In this document: piece by piece, positions 15,520 through 22,724 of the stretch
How positions within the stretch are numbered: position 1 is the stretch's first letter
Layout: every line of letters begins with the position of its first letter
Assembly: GCA_002496355.1 (NCBI GenBank)
Contig: DAJP01000124.1
Span: 1 to 29,383 of the forward strand
Length of the DNA: 29,383 nucleotides
Direction of reading: 5' to 3'
Source of the DNA: Euryarchaeota archaeon UBA346
GTDB lineage: Archaea > Thermoplasmatota > E2 > DHVEG-1
Notes under the pieces: model-generated
What the model saw: only the letters and a program-made list of their open reading frames with translations
What the model was told of the DNA's origin: nothing
The model's database searches: none
Position numbers and translations under genes: made by a program

Positions 15520-17019
15520 TCATCCGAGTTTGTAGTCGAGCTGCACCTCATCGAACTGATCAGAGAGGTTCAGCAGCGTCTCCATCGGTTCCCCTTTCAG
15601 GGTCACTTCGAAGAATACCGTCACATAGGTCCTGGTGATGTTCACCATTCGTTTTGGTGCTATCGAACCAAAGGTAAGGAGCCGTGGTGGGATCAGGGGG
15701 ACCAGATGACTCAGAAGAACTCCAACATCGGTGAACGCGTAATGGGTAGAGCCTGCGATGCTCATTTTAAAGGTATCATCAGCAGAATGATTCCACATGT
15801 AACCGATGGTCGAATCGTCAGCAAGGCGATTCTCTGCGAACATAAATAGGAAGGGGACCGTGATGTTTCCTGGGATGAACTGTTGGTAGAAGACCCCATC
15901 AAGAGTCAGTCCTGCATCGAAACGAGCATCCTCGTAGCAGCAGACCGCGGTGTTGGCTCCACCAAAGGAATGACCATACATCCCCACGTGTGAGAGATCG
16001 AAATGACCAGAGAATTCAGGGTCTGAAGAATTCAGGTCTGTTATCGAATCTAAAACGAATTTTGCATCCTCAACGATAGTCCGCAGCGACATGTTAAAAA
16101 ACTCTGACCGCGCCGCCGGGTCGGTTGGCACCTCTGCAGGACCGACCGTGTGACCGTCAGGATACACGGTGATGCCGGAGACATACGGATGATTGATCGA
16201 TGCGACCACGAATCCATGGCTCACCAGATCCTCGATAAAAGAAGTATAAATCTGATATACCCCGTCATAGCCTGGTGAGAAGACAACCACTGGGAAGATT
16301 CCTGATGCGATAGGGGATGCATTGCGTCCATGCGGACGAACAAAGAGATACGCGTCGTTCGGGATGGTGACTAAGGGAATCGGGGAACGCCCCTTCAACC
16401 ACTGGAATGTTGGATAATCCATGTAGAGGGTTCGTGTTCCCTCAGGGTGTTTCTCAATCGGATACCAGATCTGCATCATGAATTCGCGGACATCGGTCGT
16501 GTCATTGGTGAAATACTCTGGTCGATCCGCATCAACAAGATGTATGGATTGAACCCCGACACCATAGGGTCCTGTGAGCGTTGGGAGAAATGAGGCATCA
16601 TGAGTACCTGATATCTTCATCATACCAGAGCCAATAACAAACACGCGTGCAGAAAATGAGGTATCATTTAGCAGAAGAACGCCCATCATGTTCGTAGATG
16701 GTGATTCCCCTGCCACCGTCCATCGCCCAACAATGAGCAGACCTGTGAAGAACCCAGTCATTGTCCCATTCTCAGCACCCATAGATGTGTTCCATTCAGC
16801 CATGAATGTCCCCCGTGTCGCTCGACGACCTTGATTTAGCTCACCCCACAACGACCCCATGGTACCATCCTTTTGTCTGTCCCAGGTCCCCTGGAATGTC
16901 CCATCAGGCCAATCCGGTGCGCTCCTTGCAGTAGCGGATGGCACCGCTGCGGAAAACGAACACAGTATCAACAGGCTACAGAACACTATTGAGATTACGA
17001 TGTGTTTTTTCATCTTCAT
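15520..17019 (-). CDS. Secreted alpha/beta hydrolase, PAF-acetylhydrolase-like, with N-terminal beta repeat domain
   Basis: This is an exported lipase/esterase-type enzyme of 499 residues. A signal peptide covers about residues 1-27. Residues 35-105 hold repeated Gly-Thr-aromatic units (DGTFQGTW, DGTMGSLWG, RGTFMAEW, NGTMTGFFTG, GRW), probably a small beta domain. The hydrolase part (about 150-450) has IWYPIE and FPVVVFSPGYDG as in platelet-activating-factor acetylhydrolase relatives. A triad is visible: Ser351 (YGHSFGGAN), Asp374 (TLDGVF) and His426 (STHYAF). The substrate is unknown, perhaps a short-chain ester or polyester. ATG 17013 is an alternative start, better spaced from GGGGG upstream. 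A TATA element near 17060-17070 on the minus strand leaves a leader of some 20 bases. Confidence 0.8.
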   Translation of the reverse strand: MKMKKHIVISIVFCSLLILCSFSAAVPSATARSAPDWPDGTFQGTWDRQKDGTMGSLWGELNQGRRATRGTFMAEWNTSMGAENGTMTGFFTGLLIVGRWTVAGESPSTNMMGVLLLNDTSFSARVFVIGSGMMKISGTHDASFLPTLTGPYGVGVQSIHLVDADRPEYFTNDTTDVREFMMQIWYPIEKHPEGTRTLYMDYPTFQWLKGRSPIPLVTIPNDAYLFVRPHGRNASPIASGIFPVVVFSPGYDGVYQIYTSFIEDLVSHGFVVASINHPYVSGITVYPDGHTVGPAEVPTDPAARSEFFNMSLRTIVEDAKFVLDSITDLNSSDPEFSGHFDLSHVGMYGHSFGGANTAVCCYEDARFDAGLTLDGVFYQQFIPGNITVPFLFMFAENRLADDSTIGYMWNHSADDTFKMSIAGSTHYAFTDVGVLLSHLVPLIPPRLLTFGSIAPKRMVNITRTYVTVFFEVTLKGEPMETLLNLSDQFDEVQLDYKLG

Positions 17020-17090
17020 ATCCCCCTATCATTCTTTTCTACTGTAAAGAAGGAGGTTATATCTATAAAAGAGTTTCGAACAACCATAGG

Positions 17091-17927
17091 TTAGAACTTT
17101 TTCGAAATATAGGCAAGAACCGATTCAAAGATCGCCCGGCCATCACCGATATTCCCCCCGAGTCCTGTTGCAGTCCAATCAGGGTGCTGATGCTTGTGAT
17201 ACGTCCGCTCTGGGTGTGGCATCATCCCGAATACGGTTCCTTGGGGGTTGCAGATCCCTGCGATGTTCATCGGAGACCCATTTGGATTCCATGGGTAACC
17301 CGCGTAGGTTCCTTCCGGGTCGACATATCGGAACACGATTTGGTCGTTCTCCTCAAGGGTCTTGAGGTACTGCTCTTGTTTCTCTAGAGGAAACAACAGT
17401 TTTCCCTCTGCATGGGCACTGGGGATTAATCGGATGTCGTTTTTTGGGATATTCGAGGTGAACACACAGGTTCCCCTGTTCTCATGTTTCAGGAGTGTTG
17501 GTCGGCATTCGAACCGATTCGAATCATTTAGATACAGGCATGCGTCAGGGACCGGACGGATGATTTCCTCAAAACCGGGTAGCAGTCCGAGTTCCGTGAG
17601 CACCTGGAAACCGTTGCAGACACCAAGGATGGGACGGTCCTGGGAGATGAACTCCTTGAGTTGTGCTTGTAGCTGGCTTTTCATCCGTGCAGCAAAAATC
17701 GCGCCAGCCCTGATGTAATCACCAGCGGAGAACCCTCCTGGTATCATCAGGCAATGATAATCAAGGATGTTACGAACCTCATCAATATTGCAGTCGATGT
17801 TCAGCAGTTGTTTCAGATGGACGAACTCAGGGTTTGCCCCTAATCGTTTGAATGCATCATAGGACTCCTGTTCACAGTTCGTCCCTTCGATTCTTATCAC
17901 TGCGATGTTGATATCTTTGAGTTTCAT
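17091..17927 (-). CDS. purQ: Phosphoribosylformylglycinamidine synthase subunit PurQ
   Basis: This is the glutaminase subunit of FGAM synthase; it supplies ammonia to PurL in purine synthesis. The 278-residue protein is a class I glutamine amidotransferase. Its nucleophile is Cys104 in GVCNGFQVL, and the His238/Glu240 pair lies in MMPHPERTYH. Other family motifs are RIEGTNCEQE at the N-terminus, MIPGGFSAGDYIRAGAI, and YPWNPNGSPMNIAGICN. The length matches the longer PurQ type found in many archaea. PurL and PurS are not in this window. The gene is divergent from the cupin gene and shares a short AT-rich promoter region with it. Confidence 0.95.
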   Translation of the reverse strand: MKLKDINIAVIRIEGTNCEQESYDAFKRLGANPEFVHLKQLLNIDCNIDEVRNILDYHCLMIPGGFSAGDYIRAGAIFAARMKSQLQAQLKEFISQDRPILGVCNGFQVLTELGLLPGFEEIIRPVPDACLYLNDSNRFECRPTLLKHENRGTCVFTSNIPKNDIRLIPSAHAEGKLLFPLEKQEQYLKTLEENDQIVFRYVDPEGTYAGYPWNPNGSPMNIAGICNPQGTVFGMMPHPERTYHKHQHPDWTATGLGGNIGDGRAIFESVLAYISKKF

Positions 17928-18033
17928 GATATCTGCCTGAATTCGATTCGTAAATACATCTCCCTTATATCTATTTTTTTTGATGGCAACATTAAAGATA
18001 CAGGATGCTATCTAGAACAAGACGGTGACCCAT

Positions 18034-18375
18034 ATGAAACACGTCCATTACACTGAGGTTGATTTAGAACATCCCCAAGAAGCAGATGTAAAAAACATGA
18101 AGGTTCGATGGTTGATATCGAAGAAAGATGGCGCACAGAATTTCGCGATGCGTCTCTTTGAAATGAAGCCCGGGGGGAACTCTCCGATGCATCAACATGA
18201 ATGGGAACACGAGGTGTTCATCCTGGAGGGAGGCGGGTTTGTGAAAGACCAGACCACTGAGAAACCCTTACAACCAGGGGATGTCCTGTTCATTAAACCC
18301 ATGGAGTGGCATCAACTCATCAACAGGGGAAGCACGACGCTGAAGTTTCTCTGCTTGATCCCCTATCAGAAATAA
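18034..18375 (+). CDS. Small cupin-domain protein
   Basis: This is a single-domain cupin of 113 residues with no signal peptide. The first cupin motif carries the metal ligands as MHQHEWEHEVFILEGGG (His-x-His, Glu). The second motif is PGDVLFIKPMEWHQLIN with the final His. Such proteins act as metal-dependent isomerases or oxygenases, or simply as binding proteins; nothing here fixes the substrate. I chose ATG 18034 because GGTGA (18024-18028) is five bases upstream; the in-frame GTG 18025 is part of that ribosome site. A weak TATA-like element (ATTAAAGATA) lies near 17991-18000. Confidence 0.8.
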   Translation: MKHVHYTEVDLEHPQEADVKNMKVRWLISKKDGAQNFAMRLFEMKPGGNSPMHQHEWEHEVFILEGGGFVKDQTTEKPLQPGDVLFIKPMEWHQLINRGSTTLKFLCLIPYQK

Positions 18376-18426
18376 AGCAAAAAATACAAAAGGGTGAGAA
18401 GAGTTTCTTAAGAAGAAGTTTATCCG

Positions 18427-19182
18427 GTGAATGGCGTGTTTGAAGAATTAGCATATATTCTCTTGGCAACATTTTTCATTTCCCTTATTTCATTCGTCGG
18501 TGTTATCTGTCTTGCGTTAAAAGAGAACATTCTGAACAAAATCTTACTGGTTCTCATCGGGTTGTCCGCAGGAGCTCTGATGGGGGGTGCTTTCCTTCAC
18601 CTCCTCCCAGAGGCTGTCGAGAAAACCACAGGTCTTGATGTCTATCTATTTGTCCTTATCGGGTTCATCATCTTCTTCCTTATCGAAAAAGTACTCCACT
18701 GGCGTCACTGCCACAAAGGAGAATGTGACGTTCACACGTTTCAATATATGAATCTTGTTGGTGATTCTATTCATAATTTCATTGACGGGATGATCATGGC
18801 TGCGAGTTTCGTTGTCTCTATCCCTCTGGGTATTACAACAACCATCGCTATTTCCACTCATGAGATACCCCAGGAGATTGGTGATTTTGGGGTGTTACTT
18901 TATGGAGGTTTTTCGAAAAGAAGAGCGATTATGTTGAATTTTGTGGTCGCGTTAACCGCAGTCCTTGGAGGGATTGTCGGGTATTTTGTCTCAAGCCTCA
19001 TTGAGGACATTGTTCTGTTCATCCTCCCGTTCGCGGCAGGAGGTTTCATCTATATCGCAGCGACCGATCTCGTACCAGAGATTAGAAAAGAGTTGAACAT
19101 GAAAAAATATATGGCGACGCTTTGTGTGTTCATCTGTGGTATTCTTATCATGTGGGTCACCAAGGTTGTCTTCGGTGGATAG
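18427..19182 (+). CDS. ZIP-family divalent metal transporter
   Basis: This inner-membrane importer of Zn2+ or Fe2+ has 251 residues and about eight helices. The signature helices are both present: HNFIDGMIMAASF (helix 4) and STHEIPQEIGDFGVLL (helix 5), with the His and Glu that form the binuclear metal site. The loop HWRHCHKGECDVHTF after helix 3 is His/Cys-rich, as is usual for metal sensing. LMGGAFLHLLPEA in helix 2 is also typical. The start is GTG 18427, the first usable start codon. The protein may serve zinc or iron supply, the latter fitting the ferritin genes further on, or nickel-enzyme biogenesis beside hypC; this cannot be decided here. Confidence 0.9.
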   Translation: MNGVFEELAYILLATFFISLISFVGVICLALKENILNKILLVLIGLSAGALMGGAFLHLLPEAVEKTTGLDVYLFVLIGFIIFFLIEKVLHWRHCHKGECDVHTFQYMNLVGDSIHNFIDGMIMAASFVVSIPLGITTTIAISTHEIPQEIGDFGVLLYGGFSKRRAIMLNFVVALTAVLGGIVGYFVSSLIEDIVLFILPFAAGGFIYIAATDLVPEIRKELNMKKYMATLCVFICGILIMWVTKVVFGG

Positions 19183-19215
19183 TGCAGAAAATACGGGGGA
19201 GAAAAAGGATAGAAC

Positions 19216-19452
19216 GTGTGCTTAGCAATCCCGGGAAAGATCATCGAGCTTGACAAGAAGAAACAGAACGCGACCGTTGATTATGGCAGTGGAACGAAAC
19301 GGAAGGCGAACGTGTCCCTTGTTCAAGTAAGGATCGGTGATTATGTTCTGGTTCATGCCGGGTTCGCCATCCAAGTCCTTGATGAAAAAGAGGCGCAAGA
19401 GACACTGGCATTGTTTCGAGAGATGTTGTCATTGCAGGAGGAGGACCGATAA
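19216..19452 (+). CDS. hypC: Hydrogenase maturation chaperone HypC
   Basis: This small chaperone works with HypD to assemble the Fe(CN)2CO unit of [NiFe] hydrogenases. The 78-residue protein starts MCLAIPGKIIEL with the essential Cys2 and shows the family beta-barrel motifs ATVDYGSGTKRKANVSL and VGDYV-like IGDYVLVHAGFAIQVLDEKEA. The start is GTG (19216), fixed by the invariant Met-Cys-Leu. The stop overlaps the hypD start (TAATG at 19450-19454), so the two are translationally coupled. No hydrogenase structural gene, hypE or hypF is in this window. Confidence 0.95.
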   Translation: MCLAIPGKIIELDKKKQNATVDYGSGTKRKANVSLVQVRIGDYVLVHAGFAIQVLDEKEAQETLALFREMLSLQEEDR

Positions 19453-20531
19453 TGTTTTCCCTGCGTGATAAACAACTTGCTGATGATATCATCTCCCAGA
19501 TTACGAAAGCACAGGTGCATCTTCGATTCATGCATGTGTGCGGCACCCATCAAGATACCTTGATGAAACATGGATTGGATGTGTTATTACAGAAATGTGG
19601 TGTTGAGATTGGGCAGGGGCCTGGTTGTCCGGTGTGTGTTACGACCCCTAAGGAAATCGAGGAGATTTTGCTGCTTGCGAAACAGGGGAAGACGGTTGCG
19701 ACCTTTGGAGATATGACACGCGTCCCTGGGGTCAGCTCATCGTTGCAGCAGATGAAAACAGAAGGCTGTGATGTTCGCACGGTCTATAGCATTGAAGACG
19801 CACTGAGTCTTGCAGAGAAACATAAAGAAAAAGAAATCGTCTTCATGGCGGTTGGTTTTGAGACAACCGCACCTACCACTGCAGCAGTCCTCTTACAAGA
19901 TCCACCTTTGAATTTTTCTGTCCTGTGTTGTCATCGAATGATCCCGCCCGCGTTACAGGCGATCCTTCAGATGGGTGAACTGAAGATCGATGGTTTCATC
20001 GAACCTGGGCATGTCTCCACGATTATCGGGACCCGCCCTTATGGTTTCATTTCGAAAGAATATCATGTCCCTCAGGTGATCGCTGGTTTTGAGCCCCTGG
20101 ATCTTCTCATGGCGGTTTGGATGCTGGTTCAACAGATCAAACAGGGGAGGGCGGAGGTCGAGAACGAGTACGTTCGAGCCGTGAAGCCGCAGGGGAACAG
20201 AAAGGCACAGGAGGTGCTGCAGAGGGTCTTCGAACCAGTGGACATCAAATGGAGGGGATTTCCGTTGATCCCTCAGTCCGGGTTACGCCTTCGCAAGAAC
20301 TACGAGTCATATGATGCACGGAAGAGATACGAAGATGAGCTTCAGATGATTGCGAAAGAGGAGTTCGCTGAGCCGACCGGCTGTCTCTGCGGGGATGTGC
20401 TGCGAGGGTTGATTTCCTCAAAGCAATGTCCGTTGTTTGGGAAGGGATGTACCCCAGAGAATCCTATAGGTCCCTGCATGGTGAGCAGCGAAGGAAATTG
20501 TCATATCGAGTACCGTTACACAAGGAAATAA
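19452..20531 (+). CDS. hypD: Hydrogenase maturation protein HypD
   Basis: This 4Fe-4S protein is the scaffold on which CN and CO ligands are attached to iron before transfer to the hydrogenase large subunit. The 359-residue protein has the family motifs MHVCGTHQDT near residue 30, GPGCPVCVTTP near 57, TFGDMTRVPG and MAVGFETTAPTTA. Its Cys-rich C-terminus (GCLCGDVLRG, KQCPLFGKGCTP, GPCMVSSEGNC) binds the cluster. It is full length. The presence of hypC-hypD implies that the organism makes a [NiFe] hydrogenase, probably encoded elsewhere. Confidence 0.96.
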   Translation: MFSLRDKQLADDIISQITKAQVHLRFMHVCGTHQDTLMKHGLDVLLQKCGVEIGQGPGCPVCVTTPKEIEEILLLAKQGKTVATFGDMTRVPGVSSSLQQMKTEGCDVRTVYSIEDALSLAEKHKEKEIVFMAVGFETTAPTTAAVLLQDPPLNFSVLCCHRMIPPALQAILQMGELKIDGFIEPGHVSTIIGTRPYGFISKEYHVPQVIAGFEPLDLLMAVWMLVQQIKQGRAEVENEYVRAVKPQGNRKAQEVLQRVFEPVDIKWRGFPLIPQSGLRLRKNYESYDARKRYEDELQMIAKEEFAEPTGCLCGDVLRGLISSKQCPLFGKGCTPENPIGPCMVSSEGNCHIEYRYTRK

Positions 20532-20546
20532 ATCGGAACCAGGGCT

Positions 20547-21335
20547 TTATCGTATTTTTTTCCGCAAGATGAAGAGAACCAGGGTGGTGAGAAGGCCAAG
20601 AAGGAATGCCCCGATGGTTCCCGCAAGGATCCCGATCGTTGGATAAAGGAAATGGATTCCTACTGCGTAGCTGACGACACTTGGGCTGCCGTAGATCATA
20701 CCTTTTGCCATGGCATTGGTGAACTGTGGTCCATGTTCTTGGAGGGAGATTAGCATTGTGGAAAGGAAGATTGCGGGAAACACGGAGAATATCCCACTAA
20801 GGGTGACTCCGACGTTGGAGAAGGATACTGCGATGGCGATGACGATGCCAGCGATGAGGCTTCTGCCAAGGAGTTTGAGTGGCGTGTAGTGGACCTTGAT
20901 GGTGTCCTGTGATGTGACCTTTCTTTTTCTATCGAGAATGAGGAATGCGAGAAGGAAACAGATGACATAGACTGTGAGGGAAACGATCACTGAGGTGAGG
21001 TTTGTGTAGTAGACCAGGATGGTGAGAATCGTCCATGTGGTCAGTGAGCCAGTAAGTGCGATATGGATCTTTTTCTGGGAAAGGAGCGCGAAGACGAGGA
21101 GGAAGAGAAGGTTGAGTCCCATTTCTGCGGGGACGATGACAACGGATTCTGAGGCAAAATCGGCTCCTTTGTCTACGGCGATGAAGAGGAATGCTATGAT
21201 GATGGTGGAGGGTAATGTCCCAATGACTCCTCCTGTTTTTGTCCCGTATTTTTCTGCGATGATGGTCACAAGGACCACGATGAGTGCAGAGAGGATGAAG
21301 GGGATGATGGTATGATACAGGAATGAGTATTCCAT
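20547..21335 (-). CDS. Membrane protein with internal duplication (DUF3147-like)
   Basis: This is a polytopic protein of 262 residues with about eight hydrophobic segments and no catalytic motif. The two halves resemble each other. TGGVIGTLPSTIIIAFLFIA near residue 35 corresponds to LSGIFSVFPAIFLSTMLIS near residue 178, and each half has about four helices. This suggests a duplicated four-helix unit, as in DUF3147-type proteins, and an inverted- or direct-repeat transporter fold. The function is unknown. A TATA-like element (minus strand, 21360-21369) is about 28 bases before ATG 21335, implying a leaderless transcript. It is divergent from the PerR-type regulator. Confidence 0.6.
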   Translation of the reverse strand: MEYSFLYHTIIPFILSALIVVLVTIIAEKYGTKTGGVIGTLPSTIIIAFLFIAVDKGADFASESVVIVPAEMGLNLLFLLVFALLSQKKIHIALTGSLTTWTILTILVYYTNLTSVIVSLTVYVICFLLAFLILDRKRKVTSQDTIKVHYTPLKLLGRSLIAGIVIAIAVSFSNVGVTLSGIFSVFPAIFLSTMLISLQEHGPQFTNAMAKGMIYGSPSVVSYAVGIHFLYPTIGILAGTIGAFLLGLLTTLVLFILRKKIR

Positions 21336-21423
21336 GGGTCTTGGGGATGTGTTCTTCTTCTTAAATGTTTCTTTTTTTGTTTTTTCGGAAAAATATAAAT
21401 ACTATTTTGTAATACCTACTAAA

Positions 21424-21438
21424 TTGTAATGATTACAA
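21424..21438. promoter_or_regulatory. PerR-type operator, perfect 7-1-7 palindrome
   Basis: TTGTAAT-G-ATTACAA is a perfect inverted repeat with the 7-1-7 layout of known PerR boxes (TTATAAT-n-ATTATAA). It ends where the TATA element of the perR-like gene begins, so a bound repressor would block TBP/TFB. An additional half-site TTGTAAT lies at 21407-21413. Autoregulation is inferred. Confidence 0.7.
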
Positions 21439-21447
21439 ATTATAATT
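21438..21447 (+). promoter_or_regulatory. TATA box of the perR-like gene
   Basis: AATTATAATT is centred 25 bases before ATG 21467, giving a leaderless start. Another TATA-like stretch at 21390-21400 would give a longer leader that includes the palindrome. Confidence 0.5.
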
Positions 21448-21466
21448 AGTTAATCTCCTGATCAGC

Positions 21467-21898
21467 ATGTATGAAAAATACGTAAAAATCCTCAAGGAAC
21501 ATACCCTCAAGGTTACCTCACCCCGACTCGAGATCCTCAGATACCTCGACGAACATCACACCCATCCAAACGTCGAAGAAATCTACTCCTCACTGAAAAA
21601 AAAACACCCATCGCTTTCAAGGACAACCGTGTATAACTCCCTGGAGATACTCAAGAAAAAAAGGATCATCCAGTCACTCACCATCTCCGGCTCAGAGCTC
21701 AGATACGACATTCACGAAGGACTCCACCACCATTTCATATGCACACACTGTGGCACCATCTTCGATATCGCCATCACATGTCCGAACATGGATCGAACCC
21801 TCTATGGTGGCCACCGCGTCGAAGAAGTACAAGGATATTTCAAAGGCATCTGCAAGAAATGCCATACGAAGGAAAAAAGAAGGAACAACAATGGATAA
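21467..21898 (+). CDS. perR: PerR-type peroxide regulator (Fur superfamily)
   Basis: This metal-dependent repressor of 143 residues probably senses peroxide. The N-terminal winged helix (LKVTSPRLEILRYL, then SLSRTTVYNSLEIL) is typical Fur/PerR. Structural zinc is held by C92-x2-C95 and C129-x2-C132. The regulatory ligands align with Bacillus PerR at a constant offset of four: His33, Asp81, His87, His89 and Asp100 for H37, D85, H91, H93 and D104. Asp at both carboxylate positions favours PerR over Fur. A palindrome abuts its promoter, suggesting autoregulation. The last eight bases overlap the next gene. All downstream genes concern peroxide, superoxide, iron or Fe-S clusters, which fits its role. 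I recognise the family firmly; the peroxide specificity is inferred. Confidence 0.88.
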   Translation: MYEKYVKILKEHTLKVTSPRLEILRYLDEHHTHPNVEEIYSSLKKKHPSLSRTTVYNSLEILKKKRIIQSLTISGSELRYDIHEGLHHHFICTHCGTIFDIAITCPNMDRTLYGGHRVEEVQGYFKGICKKCHTKEKRRNNNG

Positions 21899-22592
21899 AA
21901 AAGCATTCCATAAGATATCCTATGGTCTTTACATCGTCTGCTCAAAGGATGGAGAGAAAACCAACGGTCAGGTCGCCAACGCTTTATTCCAAGTCACCTC
22001 CGAACCACCCACCATCGCCGTCAGTATCAACAAACAAAACCTCACCCATGAATACATCACGAAAAGCAACGTATTCACCATTTCCATTCTTGACAAAAAA
22101 ACCCCACTTCCCCTCATCGGAACCTTTGGTTTCAAATCAGGCCGAGACATCGACAAATTCAAAAACGTCACCTTCAAGCTCGGTATAACACAAGCTCCGA
22201 TCATCTTAGACAACACACTCGGATACCTCGAGGCAGAGGTCATCGATAAGATTGATGTCGGGAGCCATACGATCTTTATCGGGAAAATAACCAATGCAGA
22301 TATCCTGACCAAAGAATCGGTTATGACCTATGAGTATTACCATGAAGTAAAAGGCGGGTATTCACCGAAATCCGCCCCAACCTACAATAGTGATATTGAT
22401 AAGAAAACAGAGAAGAAAAAGGAGGAAGTAAAAATGGACAAGTATGTATGCACCGTCTGTGGATACGTCTACGACCCAGCAAAAGGCGACCCAGAAACCG
22501 GTATCGCCGTAGGAACATCATTTGAGGATCTCCCGGATGATTGGGTCTGCCCCGTCTGCGGAGCCGGCAAAGACGCATTTGAGAAACAATAA
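21891..22592 (+). CDS. hrb: Flavin reductase-rubredoxin fusion (high-molecular-weight rubredoxin)
   Basis: This electron carrier of 233 residues combines an FMN-binding flavin-reductase-like domain (about 1-165, starting FHKISYGLYIVCSKDGEKTNG) with a complete rubredoxin (182-233). They are joined by a Lys/Glu-rich linker. The rubredoxin has both iron knuckles, CTVCGY and CPVCGA. Similar proteins (Hrb of Moorella) pass electrons from NAD(P)H to flavodiiron oxygen reductases; here rubrerythrin or superoxide reductase could be acceptors. The start at ATG 21891 has AAGGA six bases upstream and overlaps the perR stop by eight bases, so the genes are coupled. An internal ribosome site and ATG precede the rubredoxin domain. 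No flavodiiron protein is in the window. Confidence 0.88.
   Translation: MDKKAFHKISYGLYIVCSKDGEKTNGQVANALFQVTSEPPTIAVSINKQNLTHEYITKSNVFTISILDKKTPLPLIGTFGFKSGRDIDKFKNVTFKLGITQAPIILDNTLGYLEAEVIDKIDVGSHTIFIGKITNADILTKESVMTYEYYHEVKGGYSPKSAPTYNSDIDKKTEKKKEEVKMDKYVCTVCGYVYDPAKGDPETGIAVGTSFEDLPDDWVCPVCGAGKDAFEKQ
22421..22436 (+). promoter_or_regulatory. Internal ribosome site and ATG before the rubredoxin domain
   Basis: GGAGG (22421-22425, preceded by AAAAA) lies eight bases before an in-frame ATG (22434), exactly at the first residue of the rubredoxin domain. The site is written within linker codons for Lys-Lys-Glu-Glu-Val-Lys. Confidence 0.6.
22434..22592 (+). CDS. Possible stand-alone rubredoxin from an internal start
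   Basis: Starting at the internal ATG, 52 codons encode a full rubredoxin: MDKYVCTVCGYVYDPAKG, FEDLPDDWVCPVCGAGKDAF, four iron-binding cysteines and the usual 52-54 residue length. With the strong internal ribosome site, the same mRNA could yield both the fusion and a free rubredoxin. Alternatively the site is a relic of a former separate gene that became fused. The sequence supports the initiation signal; production is inference. Confidence 0.5.
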   Translation: MDKYVCTVCGYVYDPAKGDPETGIAVGTSFEDLPDDWVCPVCGAGKDAFEKQ

Positions 22593-22610
22593 AAAAACAA
22601 CACTAGGAAA

Positions 22611-22636
22611 GTATATAAATAAATGAAAATTGTAAT
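22611..22636 (+). promoter_or_regulatory. Promoter of the ferritin-superoxide reductase operon with PerR half-site
   Basis: GTATATAAAT (22611-22620) predicts transcription start near 22640. A TTGTAAT half-site (22630-22636), identical to the perR operator half, lies between the TATA box and that start. The mirror half is missing. The leader to the ferritin ATG is about 85 bases long, unusual among the short leaders elsewhere in this window. Confidence 0.5.
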
Positions 22637-22724
22637 ATGAATCGGAGGAAACTGGTTCTATACAGAAACAATAGAGACGAGGGTTCTCCAATGAAGGTTC
22701 AATGAAGATAAAAGGAGGTAAAAC

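Noticed and set aside
21739..22188. Long alternative plus-strand frame overlapping perR and hrb
   Set aside because: Ser/Pro-rich translation without motifs, crossing the borders of two well-supported genes.
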